64,000 bases of DNA. It comes from Alistipes indistinctus YIT 12060 (GTDB lineage: Bacteria > Bacteroidota > Bacteroidia > Bacteroidales > Rikenellaceae). Positions 28,296 through 36,152 of this stretch are shown in pieces. The stretch's first letter is position 1; the number at the start of each line of letters is the position of its first letter. Made by a program: the position numbers and the translations under genes. The stretch spans positions 1,364,001-1,428,000 of the forward strand of contig NZ_CP102250.1 of the NCBI RefSeq assembly GCF_025144995.1. Reading direction: 5' to 3'. The notes beneath the pieces were generated by a model. It was not told where the DNA came from, did no database searches, and saw only the letters and a program-made list of their open reading frames with translations.

Positions 28296-28760
28296 ATGGC
28301 ACTGCTGATTACACCGGCCGAGGTGCTCGAAACCGCTTTCCCAGCCACCGAGCAATTTCGGGACGACCTGATTCGCCCGACGATGATCGAAGTCGCGCAA
28401 TTGCAATACCTCCAACCCGTTTTCGGAGCTCTGTTCGACGCTTTAGAGGAAGAGCGTTATTCGGACTTTGTCTCTACCTACATCAAACCGCCGCTGGCTT
28501 ATTACATACGTTGCATGGTAATCGACGAACTGACCGCTTCGGTCGGCACGCTGGGCATCCTGCAGGAGAAATCGGACTACGGTTCACCGGCTTCGATCCG
28601 CCTGCAGGAGCGCCTCAGAAGGCAGGCCAGGACAACTGCAGAGCGTTTATTGGATCGTGCTGTCGGAGTCATCGAAGCCAACCCCGAATCGTTCCCCGAA
28701 TACGACCCGGAACAGAACCTGCGCCATTGTTTGCTTCTCAAGGGAGGTTTTATTCTTTAA
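28296..28760 (+). CDS. DUF6712-like head-tail connector protein
   Basis: A 154-residue helical protein immediately after the portal (2-bp gap). The text 'ATEQFRDDLIRPTMIEVAQL', 'VSTYIKPPLAYYIRCMVIDE' and 'RRQARTTAERLLDRAVGVIE' resembles the DUF6712 family seen next to capsid genes in Bacteroidetes phages, presumed to be a head-tail adaptor or completion protein. It is the last gene of the block; a strong terminator follows 38 bp later. Confidence 0.6.
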   Translation: MALLITPAEVLETAFPATEQFRDDLIRPTMIEVAQLQYLQPVFGALFDALEEERYSDFVSTYIKPPLAYYIRCMVIDELTASVGTLGILQEKSDYGSPASIRLQERLRRQARTTAERLLDRAVGVIEANPESFPEYDPEQNLRHCLLLKGGFIL

Positions 28761-28796
28761 AATATTTAATTACACCTGACACTCTCCACTCTTCAA

Positions 28797-28961
28797 ACAA
28801 TAAAGCGGATGATTCATTAAGAATCATCCGCTTTATTATATATTTTTAAAAACCAATTTTCCGTTTCAAAGGAAGAACAGCAGAACGAGACGCAAGTCTC
28901 TGTTCTACCGTTTTTTCCTTCTACTAACCTAAAACTACTAACCTAAATGAACCTAAACTTC
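28797..28961 (-). ncRNA. Candidate small RNA: promoter, repeat leader, nested hairpin and terminator
   Basis: On the minus strand a good promoter (TTTG at 28996-28999, 21-nt spacer, TATCTTTG at 28967-28974) leads into a leader with three AGGTT units (repeat at 28915-28975). A structured part follows: AAGGAA near the start pairs with TTCCTT further on. Between them two alternative stems are possible: GAGAC-TTGC-GTCTC with flanking AGAAC/GTTCT, or AGAACAG with CTGTTCT. The unit ends at the terminator at 28799-28837, giving a transcript of about 165 nt. No open reading frame of note is inside it. It has no recognisable Rfam-type identity to me. Confidence 0.5.
28799..28837. terminator. Bidirectional terminator ending the phage block
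   Basis: A perfect 17-bp stem (AATAAAGCGGATGATTC / GAATCATCCGCTTTATT) with a 5-nt loop (ATTAA) and T-rich sequence after it. On the minus strand it is also positioned to end the candidate small RNA described next. Confidence 0.88.
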
Positions 28962-28975
28962 ACCAGCAAAGATAA
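28915..28975 (-). repeat. AGGTT-type leader repeat, copy 1
   Basis: On the plus strand this contains TACTAACCTAAAACTACTAA followed by CCTAAATGAACCTAAACTTC and ends CAAAGATAAG. Apart from small indels it matches copy 2 at 55694-55759, same orientation. Both include the -7 box at one end. Copy 1 is not followed by a tRNA. Confidence 0.8.
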
Positions 28976-28999
28976 GCAGAAAAATTCGAATTATCCAAA
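28967..28999 (-). promoter_or_regulatory. Promoter of the candidate small RNA
   Basis: Minus-strand TATCTTTG (complement of 28967-28974) with a TTTG element (complement of 28996-28999) at a 21-nt spacing. It is the same layout as the promoter ahead of the tRNA-Leu pair near 55.75 kb. Confidence 0.6.
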
Positions 29000-29105
29000 T
29001 TTTTTAAATAATTTTAATAATTCTTTAACATTGCCGATACCGGCGACCAGTAAAAATTACGGAACAACCGTTTGATTATCTAACGGGTTCATTTCGGAAA
29101 GTATT

Positions 29106-31250
29106 TTATTGCATCGGTACAAAATTTTCATATTTGACTACCCAAGTCCCGTCTTTCGGGAAACCCGGAGCCTCGCCTTGCGATCCGTCCCAGCCCTCGG
29201 CCATCATCGCGACTGCCGTCAGCAATCCGCCGTTCGAAGGGAAGTAAGGCCACGGACCGCCGGTAGCCAGGCCGTGTTCGTCGAACTGGAATTGTTTCGA
29301 AGAATGGAGCAGCATATCGAGCGCCAGCTCTGGATTGCCGCTGCGCGCGGCGCCCATCGCCATCATCGGGAAATCCCAACCCCAAATCTTATCGGACTGC
29401 CATTCGCGATTTACTTTGTCGAGCGTACGCCGGAACGTAGTGGTATCGACCCCGTCCCCGGGCAGCATCCCTAACACTCCGGTCAATGCCGGATGCTCGA
29501 ACGTGTATTTCGTCCACATATCGGGGATTCCTTCGTACGTCACATAGACACTGTCCTGAACCGGCAGCGGGGCAAGCTTACCCAGCACATCGTCCCATTG
29601 CTGCTCGCGCGGCAGTCCCAACCGTTCACGCCACTGCTGCGCCGTCCGCAAACCGTAGCGCCAATACCCCAACTCGAAGATCGGATTGACCGTCTTCAAT
29701 GCATCGGTATTCTCCGAAACGATCACCACCGGAGGCCCCAGCACATAACGGTCGCCCGCCGAATCGTAATGGGCATAATCGGCCATATACTGCGCCGAAG
29801 CGAAAACCACGTCTTTCCATTTGTCCAGCGTCTCCTGAGTCGGGTGCAGCCGGTAATCCATCTCTGCGAAATAGATCGGGTGCGGTTGCTGCCAGATCAG
29901 GTAAGCGTGCGCACCACAGGGCCACTCGCGGTCGAAATCGGCCGTACACTTGGGCCATTTAGCACCACCGCGTCCCATGCCCTCGGCCCGCTGGATCGAT
30001 GTAGGCAGGAAATCGGGAAATACGTGCAAGCTCTTATCGAACAGGTTCCAGCGGTTCCACAACCCGTAGTGCACGCCGTGCCACCAGATCATTTCGAAAT
30101 GGAAACGTCCGTACCAGCCGTTATTGACCAGTCCGCTCTCCTGGGGAGGCAGTACACCTGCTTCGTTCACACGCATCACGTATTGCGAAAGCACGATACG
30201 GCGTTCCAACTCTTTCCAGCGGGGATCCGTACTTCCCGACAGGTCGATCGCTGCTCCCGACTTCCAAAAAGCTTCCCAGGCTTTGGTGCTGGCCTTATCG
30301 ACCTGGTTGGCTGTCGGAAGCTTATCCGCGGCCATTTTTTCCGGTGAGAACGCACAGGTAAACGATAATTTGTCACCGCCGGTCGGCTGTAAAAGGAAAC
30401 GGTGCGGCGAGCCGGAAGGCGTATCCTGTCCGAAAGTGGCGGGAGTCGTCCAGCGAAGCGCCGTGTAATACTCGGTACTATCCATCGTGCGGACGATCTC
30501 GGCGCTCTGTTTGCCTTCGGCTTCGAGAACCGAGCGGTGCTTGTCATAAGCGTGGTAATCGCCCAGATAGGTCTGAAACTGTTTGGTATGCGGATATGGA
30601 AAATCGAAAAAGACTCCGATACGCCCCTGCTTCACCAGCGGGGATTTTACGGTCACACCGATAGCATCCTGGTCGGGAGCACAAGCGGTGGTCACTTCGA
30701 CCTTTTCACCGTCGAGTTTGAAAGAGCTGTAGATAATCCCTTTCCACAGGTCGATCTCCTGATGCGTCTCGGTCAGGTCATCGGCCTTTACGGCAGAACC
30801 GTCGGCCTTGGTCATCTGTAGCCCGATACGCCCAAGATTAAAGCGGTGGGGATTTTCAGCCAGCCATTGTGAAATTTCCGGTTTTCCCGGATCGAACAGG
30901 TTATAAGGAATCTTTTTGCCGTAAGTATCGACCAGCACACCGGTATAATCTTCCACCTTCACCCCATCGGGCAGCGGGAAGCTGTGCCAGCTCCAGTTCG
31001 ACATGGTGTTGAACGGCACGAAAGTTTGCAGGCCGGTCACATCGACCCCGAATGCGAAATCACCGTTACCGACCTGTGCAGGACTGACCCGGTTCGTCGA
31101 ATCGGTCACGACCCGATGGCGCTCGACAACGGCACGCCGGTCGATTTTGCCGGACTCTCCCTTTCCGCAGGAGGCGGCCACCAGCGATACAGCGGCCAGC
31201 CACACCAAGTGCTTCCGGCCCGAAAATTTGAAATTAAAACTGCAAAACAT
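29106..31250 (-). CDS. Exported six-hairpin (GH65-like) glycosidase lipoprotein
   Basis: A 714-residue lipoprotein. I chose the ATG at 31248-31250 because it gives a lipoprotein signal (LVWLAAVSLVAASCGKG, lipobox AASC); longer upstream starts would bury it. The N-terminal half is a beta-sandwich. The C-terminal half is an (alpha/alpha)6 barrel, with text such as 'NNGWYGRFHFEMIWWHGVHY' then 'GLWNRWNLFDKSLHVFPDFL', and later 'ELGYWRYGLRTAQQWRERLG'. These are typical of Bacteroidetes proteins distantly related to GH65 and related glycosidases. Possible acid residues include the Glu in 'FHFEMIWW'. Substrate unknown; the rhamnosidases downstream suggest plant polysaccharide. It faces away from the phosphatase gene. 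Confidence 0.7.
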   Translation of the reverse strand: MFCSFNFKFSGRKHLVWLAAVSLVAASCGKGESGKIDRRAVVERHRVVTDSTNRVSPAQVGNGDFAFGVDVTGLQTFVPFNTMSNWSWHSFPLPDGVKVEDYTGVLVDTYGKKIPYNLFDPGKPEISQWLAENPHRFNLGRIGLQMTKADGSAVKADDLTETHQEIDLWKGIIYSSFKLDGEKVEVTTACAPDQDAIGVTVKSPLVKQGRIGVFFDFPYPHTKQFQTYLGDYHAYDKHRSVLEAEGKQSAEIVRTMDSTEYYTALRWTTPATFGQDTPSGSPHRFLLQPTGGDKLSFTCAFSPEKMAADKLPTANQVDKASTKAWEAFWKSGAAIDLSGSTDPRWKELERRIVLSQYVMRVNEAGVLPPQESGLVNNGWYGRFHFEMIWWHGVHYGLWNRWNLFDKSLHVFPDFLPTSIQRAEGMGRGGAKWPKCTADFDREWPCGAHAYLIWQQPHPIYFAEMDYRLHPTQETLDKWKDVVFASAQYMADYAHYDSAGDRYVLGPPVVIVSENTDALKTVNPIFELGYWRYGLRTAQQWRERLGLPREQQWDDVLGKLAPLPVQDSVYVTYEGIPDMWTKYTFEHPALTGVLGMLPGDGVDTTTFRRTLDKVNREWQSDKIWGWDFPMMAMGAARSGNPELALDMLLHSSKQFQFDEHGLATGGPWPYFPSNGGLLTAVAMMAEGWDGSQGEAPGFPKDGTWVVKYENFVPMQ

Positions 31251-31501
31251 AGAAAAAAGTTTACGATTGGGGGATAATAATACTAAAAAAAAGCGGTTCC
31301 CCAAAATCGGATACCCTATCGATCTGTGCATAAACGCCATACACTTCCCATATCTTTTTGCGATGAACCGAGATTAAATTTAGTTTAAGCCTATCGGCAC
31401 CAAACCGGACAAACAGCTAAAAATAAACAGTTTGATCCAGAATAATCTCGCAAAACAAACGTACAAAACGACAAAATCACAAAAATCCGGGAATAAAACA
31501 G

Positions 31502-31509
31502 TATCTTTG
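31502..31509 (+). promoter_or_regulatory. Candidate -7 box for the phosphatase-rhamnosidase unit
   Basis: TATCTTTG, a match to TAnnTTTG, 56 bp upstream of the phosphatase ATG. No convincing TTG at the -33 position. Confidence 0.45.
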
Positions 31510-31565
31510 GTATCGTTGAAAAAATTCATGCCAATCCAATACTTTACCCATTCATAGAAGAAACC

Positions 31566-32741
31566 ATGATCAGAAAAGCTCTTTTGCTGTTATCCGGCCT
31601 TGTCATGTGGTTCGGCGCAGCAGCGCAATCCGACGACTTCAAAATCACCGGGGGTCCATACCTGCAAATGCTGGGGGAGCACGAAGTAACCATCGTCTGG
31701 GCCACCAATCGAGATGCCGTTTCGTGGGTCGAGATCGCCCCCGACAACGACGAACATTTCTATGCCACCGAAAGACCCAAATTTTTCCAGACCGATATGG
31801 GACGTAAGGTCGTCGGAACCTTGCACCGGGTACATGTAACGGGCCTTGAAAAAGGGACCACTTACCGGTATCGCATCTATTCGAAAGAGGTTACCGCACA
31901 GACCGACTATTATGTTCAGTACGGCAAGACGGCCGCCAGCAATGTTTACGATGTCAAACCATTTTACTTCACCACCTTCGATAACGACAAGAAATCGGTA
32001 TCGTTTACCGTGGTCAACGACATACACGGCAACAACGCGATGCTCGCCGCATTGACCGACAATGTCCGCAAAGACAAAAACGACTTCGTGCTATTCAACG
32101 GCGACATGGTGACCACCTTCGCTTCCGGCCAGCAAATTTTCGACGGGTTCCTCACTACCGCCGTCAAAAGTTTTGCCTCGGAAATTCCTTTCTTCTACGC
32201 CCGTGGCAACCACGAGACCCGGGGCTTGTTCTTCGCCCACTATCGCGACTATTTTCCTTCTCCCACCGGACAGACCTACTATTCGTTCCAGGCAGGTCCG
32301 GTCTTCTTTATCGTACTGGACGGCGGTGAAGACAAGCCCGACAGCGACATAGAATACAACGGTCTGGGCGGTTTCGACACGTACCGGGCCCAAGAGGCCG
32401 AGTGGCTCAAAGAGACGCTCAACAGCGACGCCTGCAAAAATGCGGCTTACCGTGTCGTAGTCATCCACATTCCGCCCGGATACTCCGCCTGGTACGGACC
32501 GATCGAATCCAAACGGCTGTTCGTCCCGCTGCTCAACGAAGCGAAGATCGACCTGATGCTGTGCGGTCACCTGCACAAACACCTTTATGTTCCCGCCGGG
32601 GAGAACGGCTGTAATTTTCCGGTACTGATCAATTCCAACGTCGAAGGAGCCTATATTCATGCAGGCGAAAAGGAGATGGAGGTCACCGTCAAGGACAAAG
32701 ATCACAAAGTGCTGCACAACTGGAAATATCCGCGCAAATAG
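31566..32741 (+). CDS. Exported purple-acid-phosphatase-like metallophosphoesterase
   Basis: A 391-residue exported phosphatase. The signal peptide covers residues 1-20 (LLLLSGLVMWFGAAAQS). An N-terminal fibronectin-III-like domain (residues 25-140; 'GPYLQMLGEHEVTIVWATN') precedes the calcineurin-like domain. Its metal-binding motifs are all visible: 'VNDIHGNNA' near 152, 'FNGDMVT' near 178, 'ARGNHETRG' near 213, 'VVVIHIPPG' near 300 and 'LCGHLHKHLY' near 332. This domain order is that of purple acid phosphatases. The gene is followed 29 bp later by a GH78 rhamnosidase, so both are likely in one transcript. It could remove phosphate from substrates exposed during glycan breakdown. Confidence 0.88.
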   Translation: MIRKALLLLSGLVMWFGAAAQSDDFKITGGPYLQMLGEHEVTIVWATNRDAVSWVEIAPDNDEHFYATERPKFFQTDMGRKVVGTLHRVHVTGLEKGTTYRYRIYSKEVTAQTDYYVQYGKTAASNVYDVKPFYFTTFDNDKKSVSFTVVNDIHGNNAMLAALTDNVRKDKNDFVLFNGDMVTTFASGQQIFDGFLTTAVKSFASEIPFFYARGNHETRGLFFAHYRDYFPSPTGQTYYSFQAGPVFFIVLDGGEDKPDSDIEYNGLGGFDTYRAQEAEWLKETLNSDACKNAAYRVVVIHIPPGYSAWYGPIESKRLFVPLLNEAKIDLMLCGHLHKHLYVPAGENGCNFPVLINSNVEGAYIHAGEKEMEVTVKDKDHKVLHNWKYPRK

Positions 32742-32770
32742 ACAATTAACCCGAACCTATCGTAAACCTT

Positions 32771-34972
32771 ATGAAAAAACTCTCTTTCTTCCTGCTATTG
32801 TTGATCCTGGGCTCCGGATTACGGGCCGAAACCCCTTGGAAAGGCGTCTGGATCAGCCACGAGACGAACCAGAGTAATCCCAACAGCTGGTATATGTACC
32901 GCACCACCGCCGACGTGCAAGATGTTCCCCGACAGGCCATCGCCCGCATCGCAGCGGACAGCAAATACTGGCTCTGGATCAACGGCGAACCGGCCGTTTT
33001 CGAAGGCTCCCTGAAGCGGGGTCCCGCTCCCGGAGACTCCTATTACGATGAAATAGACATCGCGCCCTTCCTGAAAAAAGGAGAGAACACGATTGCCGCA
33101 TTGGTATGGTACTTCGGACGGAACGGTTTCAGCCATTCGAGCAGCGGCCATGCGGGTTTCTTATTCGACTGCCAGGCTCCCGGCGTCAAAATCGTAAGCG
33201 ACAACAGCTGGAAATGCGATACTTACCAGGCTTACAGCGACGATACAGGAGAGCCCCGCCCCAACTACCGGCTTTCCGAAGGCAACATCCGTTTCGACGC
33301 CCGCAAAGCGATCGACGGCTGGTATCTGCCCGGAGAAGACAAAGTCCGGACTTCGGCGATGATGGTCGGCGATCCGAACCGGCCGCCGTTCGGCAAACTG
33401 GTGAAGCGCCCCATTCCGCAATGGAAAAACCACGGACTGCAAGATTATGTCAAGGTGGAAACCGTCGGCGACACGCTGTACTGCAAACTACCCTACAACG
33501 CACAGATCACCCCGTGGCTGGAAGTAGTTTCCGCAACCGGCGGCGACACGATCCGCATCCAAACGGACAACTACTATACCGGCAACGGCAGTGCCCCTTC
33601 GGTACGTTCCGAATACATCACACGCCCCGGCAACCAGCAATACGAAAGTCTCGGGTGGATGAGCGGCCATATCGTCAAATATGCGATTCCCCAAGGCGTG
33701 GAGGTCAAAGCCGTGAAGTTCCGCGAAACGGGCTACGATACCGAATTTGCCGGAACATTCGCATGTGACGACCCGTTTATGAACGAACTCTGGAAGCGTG
33801 CAGCCCGTACGCTGTACGTGAACATGCGCGACAACTACTTCGATTGTCCCGAGCGTGAACGGGCGCAATGGTGGGGCGATGCCGTAAACGAACTGGGACA
33901 AGCGTTTTACGCCTTCGATCCCCAGGCCCAAAAACTGGCGCTCAAAGCCATTTACGAACTAATGAACTGGCAGCGCGGCGACGGCGTCATCTTCTCGCCT
34001 GTTCCGGCGGGCAACTGGACACGCGAACTCCCGCTGCAAATGCTCGCCTCGGTAGGCTGGTACGGATTCTATACCCAATATTATTACAGCGGGGACAGCA
34101 GCTTCGTCGCACCGGTCTACGACAGGCTGCACCGTTACCTGCACGATGTGTGGAAACTCGACGCAGACGGTCTCGTCATTACCCGTGGCAGCGACTGGAA
34201 CTGGGCCGACTGGGGTCCCAACCAGGATTTCGGGGTCCTGACCAACTGTTGGTACTACCTCGCACTAAAAGCTGAGAAAGAGTTCGCCCTGATGCTCGGA
34301 AAAACGGACGATGCCGCACAAATTACAGCGATCATGCAGGGTATCGAGCAGAATTTCGACAAACGCTTCTGGACCGGCACGGCTTACCGCGATCCGGACT
34401 ACACCAAACCGACGGACGACCGCGCCCAAGCCATGGCCGTACTCGCAGGCCTCGCTTCGCCGGACAAATATCCCGCACTGACTGCGATTTTACAGAAAGA
34501 GATGTCCGCCGGACCCTACATGGAAAAATATGTACTCGAAGCCCTGTTTGAAATGGATCGGCCTGAGCTGGCGCTCGAACGCATCCGCACGCGCTATGCG
34601 AACATGATGAACCACGATTACACGACACTGTTCGAAGTATGGGACTTCATGGCGACTCCGACCGACGCCAACTCGAATAACCATGCCTGGGCAGGCGGTC
34701 CGCTCACACTGCTGAGCCAAAAAGTTTGCGGCATCACCCCTACCTCGCCGGGCTTCAAAACCTTCCGCGTCGCCCCGCAACTGGGAGACCTGACCCGGGC
34801 TGAGGCAACCGTCGCGAGTGTCAACGGGGAAATCCGGGCCAGTGTAACCCGGAAAGGCAAAAACCTGACTATCACTGCCACCGTACCCGAAGGCACCACG
34901 GCTGAAGCGGTTTTCCCTTCCGGCAAGACGATTCCGTTGGCAGCCGGCACACACACAGTCAAAGGAAAGTAG
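32771..34972 (+). CDS. GH78-family alpha-L-rhamnosidase
   Basis: A 733-residue exported glycoside hydrolase. Signal peptide residues 1-19 (KKLSFFLLLLILGSGLRA). The first 350 residues are beta-sandwich modules typical of GH78 (carbohydrate-binding 'ADSKYWLWINGEPAVFEGSL'). The (alpha/alpha)6 catalytic barrel follows with the hallmark 'YFDCPERERAQWWGDAVNEL' near residue 357, containing the conserved Asp and Glu expected in the active site, and then 'RGSDWNWADWG'. The C-terminal beta-sandwich is 'PTSPGFKTFRVAPQLGDLTR', a GH78 classic. It would release terminal rhamnose. It is downstream of the phosphatase and upstream of an esterase, with a terminator just after it. Confidence 0.9.
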   Translation: MKKLSFFLLLLILGSGLRAETPWKGVWISHETNQSNPNSWYMYRTTADVQDVPRQAIARIAADSKYWLWINGEPAVFEGSLKRGPAPGDSYYDEIDIAPFLKKGENTIAALVWYFGRNGFSHSSSGHAGFLFDCQAPGVKIVSDNSWKCDTYQAYSDDTGEPRPNYRLSEGNIRFDARKAIDGWYLPGEDKVRTSAMMVGDPNRPPFGKLVKRPIPQWKNHGLQDYVKVETVGDTLYCKLPYNAQITPWLEVVSATGGDTIRIQTDNYYTGNGSAPSVRSEYITRPGNQQYESLGWMSGHIVKYAIPQGVEVKAVKFRETGYDTEFAGTFACDDPFMNELWKRAARTLYVNMRDNYFDCPERERAQWWGDAVNELGQAFYAFDPQAQKLALKAIYELMNWQRGDGVIFSPVPAGNWTRELPLQMLASVGWYGFYTQYYYSGDSSFVAPVYDRLHRYLHDVWKLDADGLVITRGSDWNWADWGPNQDFGVLTNCWYYLALKAEKEFALMLGKTDDAAQITAIMQGIEQNFDKRFWTGTAYRDPDYTKPTDDRAQAMAVLAGLASPDKYPALTAILQKEMSAGPYMEKYVLEALFEMDRPELALERIRTRYANMMNHDYTTLFEVWDFMATPTDANSNNHAWAGGPLTLLSQKVCGITPTSPGFKTFRVAPQLGDLTRAEATVASVNGEIRASVTRKGKNLTITATVPEGTTAEAVFPSGKTIPLAAGTHTVKGK

Positions 34973-34991
34973 CCCTCCTTACATCCTGACA

Positions 34992-35020
34992 CAACGCCGC
35001 AATTGCAAATTGCGGCGTTG
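34992..35020 (+). terminator. Hairpin terminator after the first GH78 gene
   Basis: A perfect 13-bp stem (CAACGCCGCAATT / AATTGCGGCGTTG) with a 3-nt loop, then TTTTC shortly after. It separates the phosphatase-GH78 unit from the esterase gene. Confidence 0.7.
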
Positions 35021-35118
35021 CCGTTTTCAGGCCAAAGTTCCGGACCAAAGCCTTCCGGAATCTCTTTGCAATCCGGGAAAAATTCTCTATTTTGGAGCAA
35101 ATTTTATCGTTCCTGACC

Positions 35119-36018
35119 ATGTTTTACAAAAATCCACACTTCCCGAAAACAATTTTCCTTATTCTCTGTTTAGTTTTGTGCAACACCGTATCAAAGGCCC
35201 AACACGCGCCGTTCGAGGTCACGTTATGGCCTTCCACTCCTCCCGGCAACAGCGGTCTGACCGGTCCGGAGACCATCGACGAGCACGGATTCGTCCACAA
35301 CGTTACCCTCCCTTCGCTACTTGTCTATCCGGCCGCACAGGAAAAAAACACAGGAATGGCTGTCCTCATCGCACCCGGCGGCGGGTACAGTTTCCTGGCC
35401 ATCAATCACGAAGGCAAAGAGATCGCACAATGGCTGGCCGGAAACGGCATCACCGGCGTAGTCCTCAAATACAGGATCCCCAACGGGCACCATGCCATTC
35501 CGCTCGCCGACGCCCAACAGGGCATGCGCCTGATCCGGGAAAATTCGGCTAAATGGAAAATCGACCCGAATTCGGTCGGAGTCATGGGCTCTTCGGCCGG
35601 CGGACACCTCGCATCCACACTGCTCACTCATTTCGATGCAGCAACACGTCCCGACTTCGGGGTTCTTTTCTATCCGGTAATTACCTTTGCCGACAGCCTG
35701 ACACACCGCGGATCGGTCCGGGGATTGGCCGGCGAAAACCTCACGTCGCAACTCCGGAATTACTATTCCAATGAAAAGCAAGTGACTGCACAAACCCCGC
35801 CGGTACTGCTCCTGCAGTCGGACGACGACCGTACCGTCCCGTCCCAAAACAGCATTATGTTCTACGAAGCCCTTAAAAGCTGGCAAATCCCGGCCGCACT
35901 GTATACTTTTCCTTCGGGAGGTCACGGCTGGGGATTCCGTCCCTCTTTCCGGTTCCACGACCAGATGAAACAACTGCTGCTCGACTGGCTGCAGAACGAC
36001 GCCGGGCAATCCCGCTAA
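35119..36018 (+). CDS. Exported alpha/beta hydrolase, BD-FAE/acetyl-esterase-like
   Basis: A 299-residue exported esterase. The ATG at 35119 is preferred over an upstream TTG since it gives a clean signal peptide (KTIFLILCLVLCNTVSKAQ). The fold text is that of bifunctional feruloyl/acetyl esterases: oxyanion 'LIAPGGGYSFLAINHEG', nucleophile in 'VMGSSAGGHLAST', Asp in 'LQSDDDRTVPSQNS', and His in 'FPSGGHGWGF'. The family removes acetyl or feruloyl groups from plant hemicelluloses and pectins. It stands between two rhamnosidase genes, in line with deacetylating the same substrate. Confidence 0.82.
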   Translation: MFYKNPHFPKTIFLILCLVLCNTVSKAQHAPFEVTLWPSTPPGNSGLTGPETIDEHGFVHNVTLPSLLVYPAAQEKNTGMAVLIAPGGGYSFLAINHEGKEIAQWLAGNGITGVVLKYRIPNGHHAIPLADAQQGMRLIRENSAKWKIDPNSVGVMGSSAGGHLASTLLTHFDAATRPDFGVLFYPVITFADSLTHRGSVRGLAGENLTSQLRNYYSNEKQVTAQTPPVLLLQSDDDRTVPSQNSIMFYEALKSWQIPAALYTFPSGGHGWGFRPSFRFHDQMKQLLLDWLQNDAGQSR

Positions 36019-36152
36019 AAGACCGCCGACCGCGCTCGGGCAGGATCTTCTCAGCGTAGTCTCCCCCAGGCTTATTCCTGGGTATTGCCCTTATGGATAA
36101 AATAGGCTCTTACGTTAAACCCCGACAAACATTCCAAATAAAATTCCATTGT

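Larger units (their letters stand above)
28761..29105. other. Intergenic region between phage block and GH gene
   Basis: Holds the phage-block terminator, the candidate minus-strand RNA and its promoter, and then about 100 bp of A/T-rich sequence (29000-29105) in which I see nothing specific. Confidence 0.5.

Noticed and set aside
28921-28960. Repeated CTAACCTAAA units that might look like a CRISPR array.
   Set aside because: The units are short, tandem and imperfect, with no unique spacers and no cas genes. They recur as a leader element at 55.7 kb.
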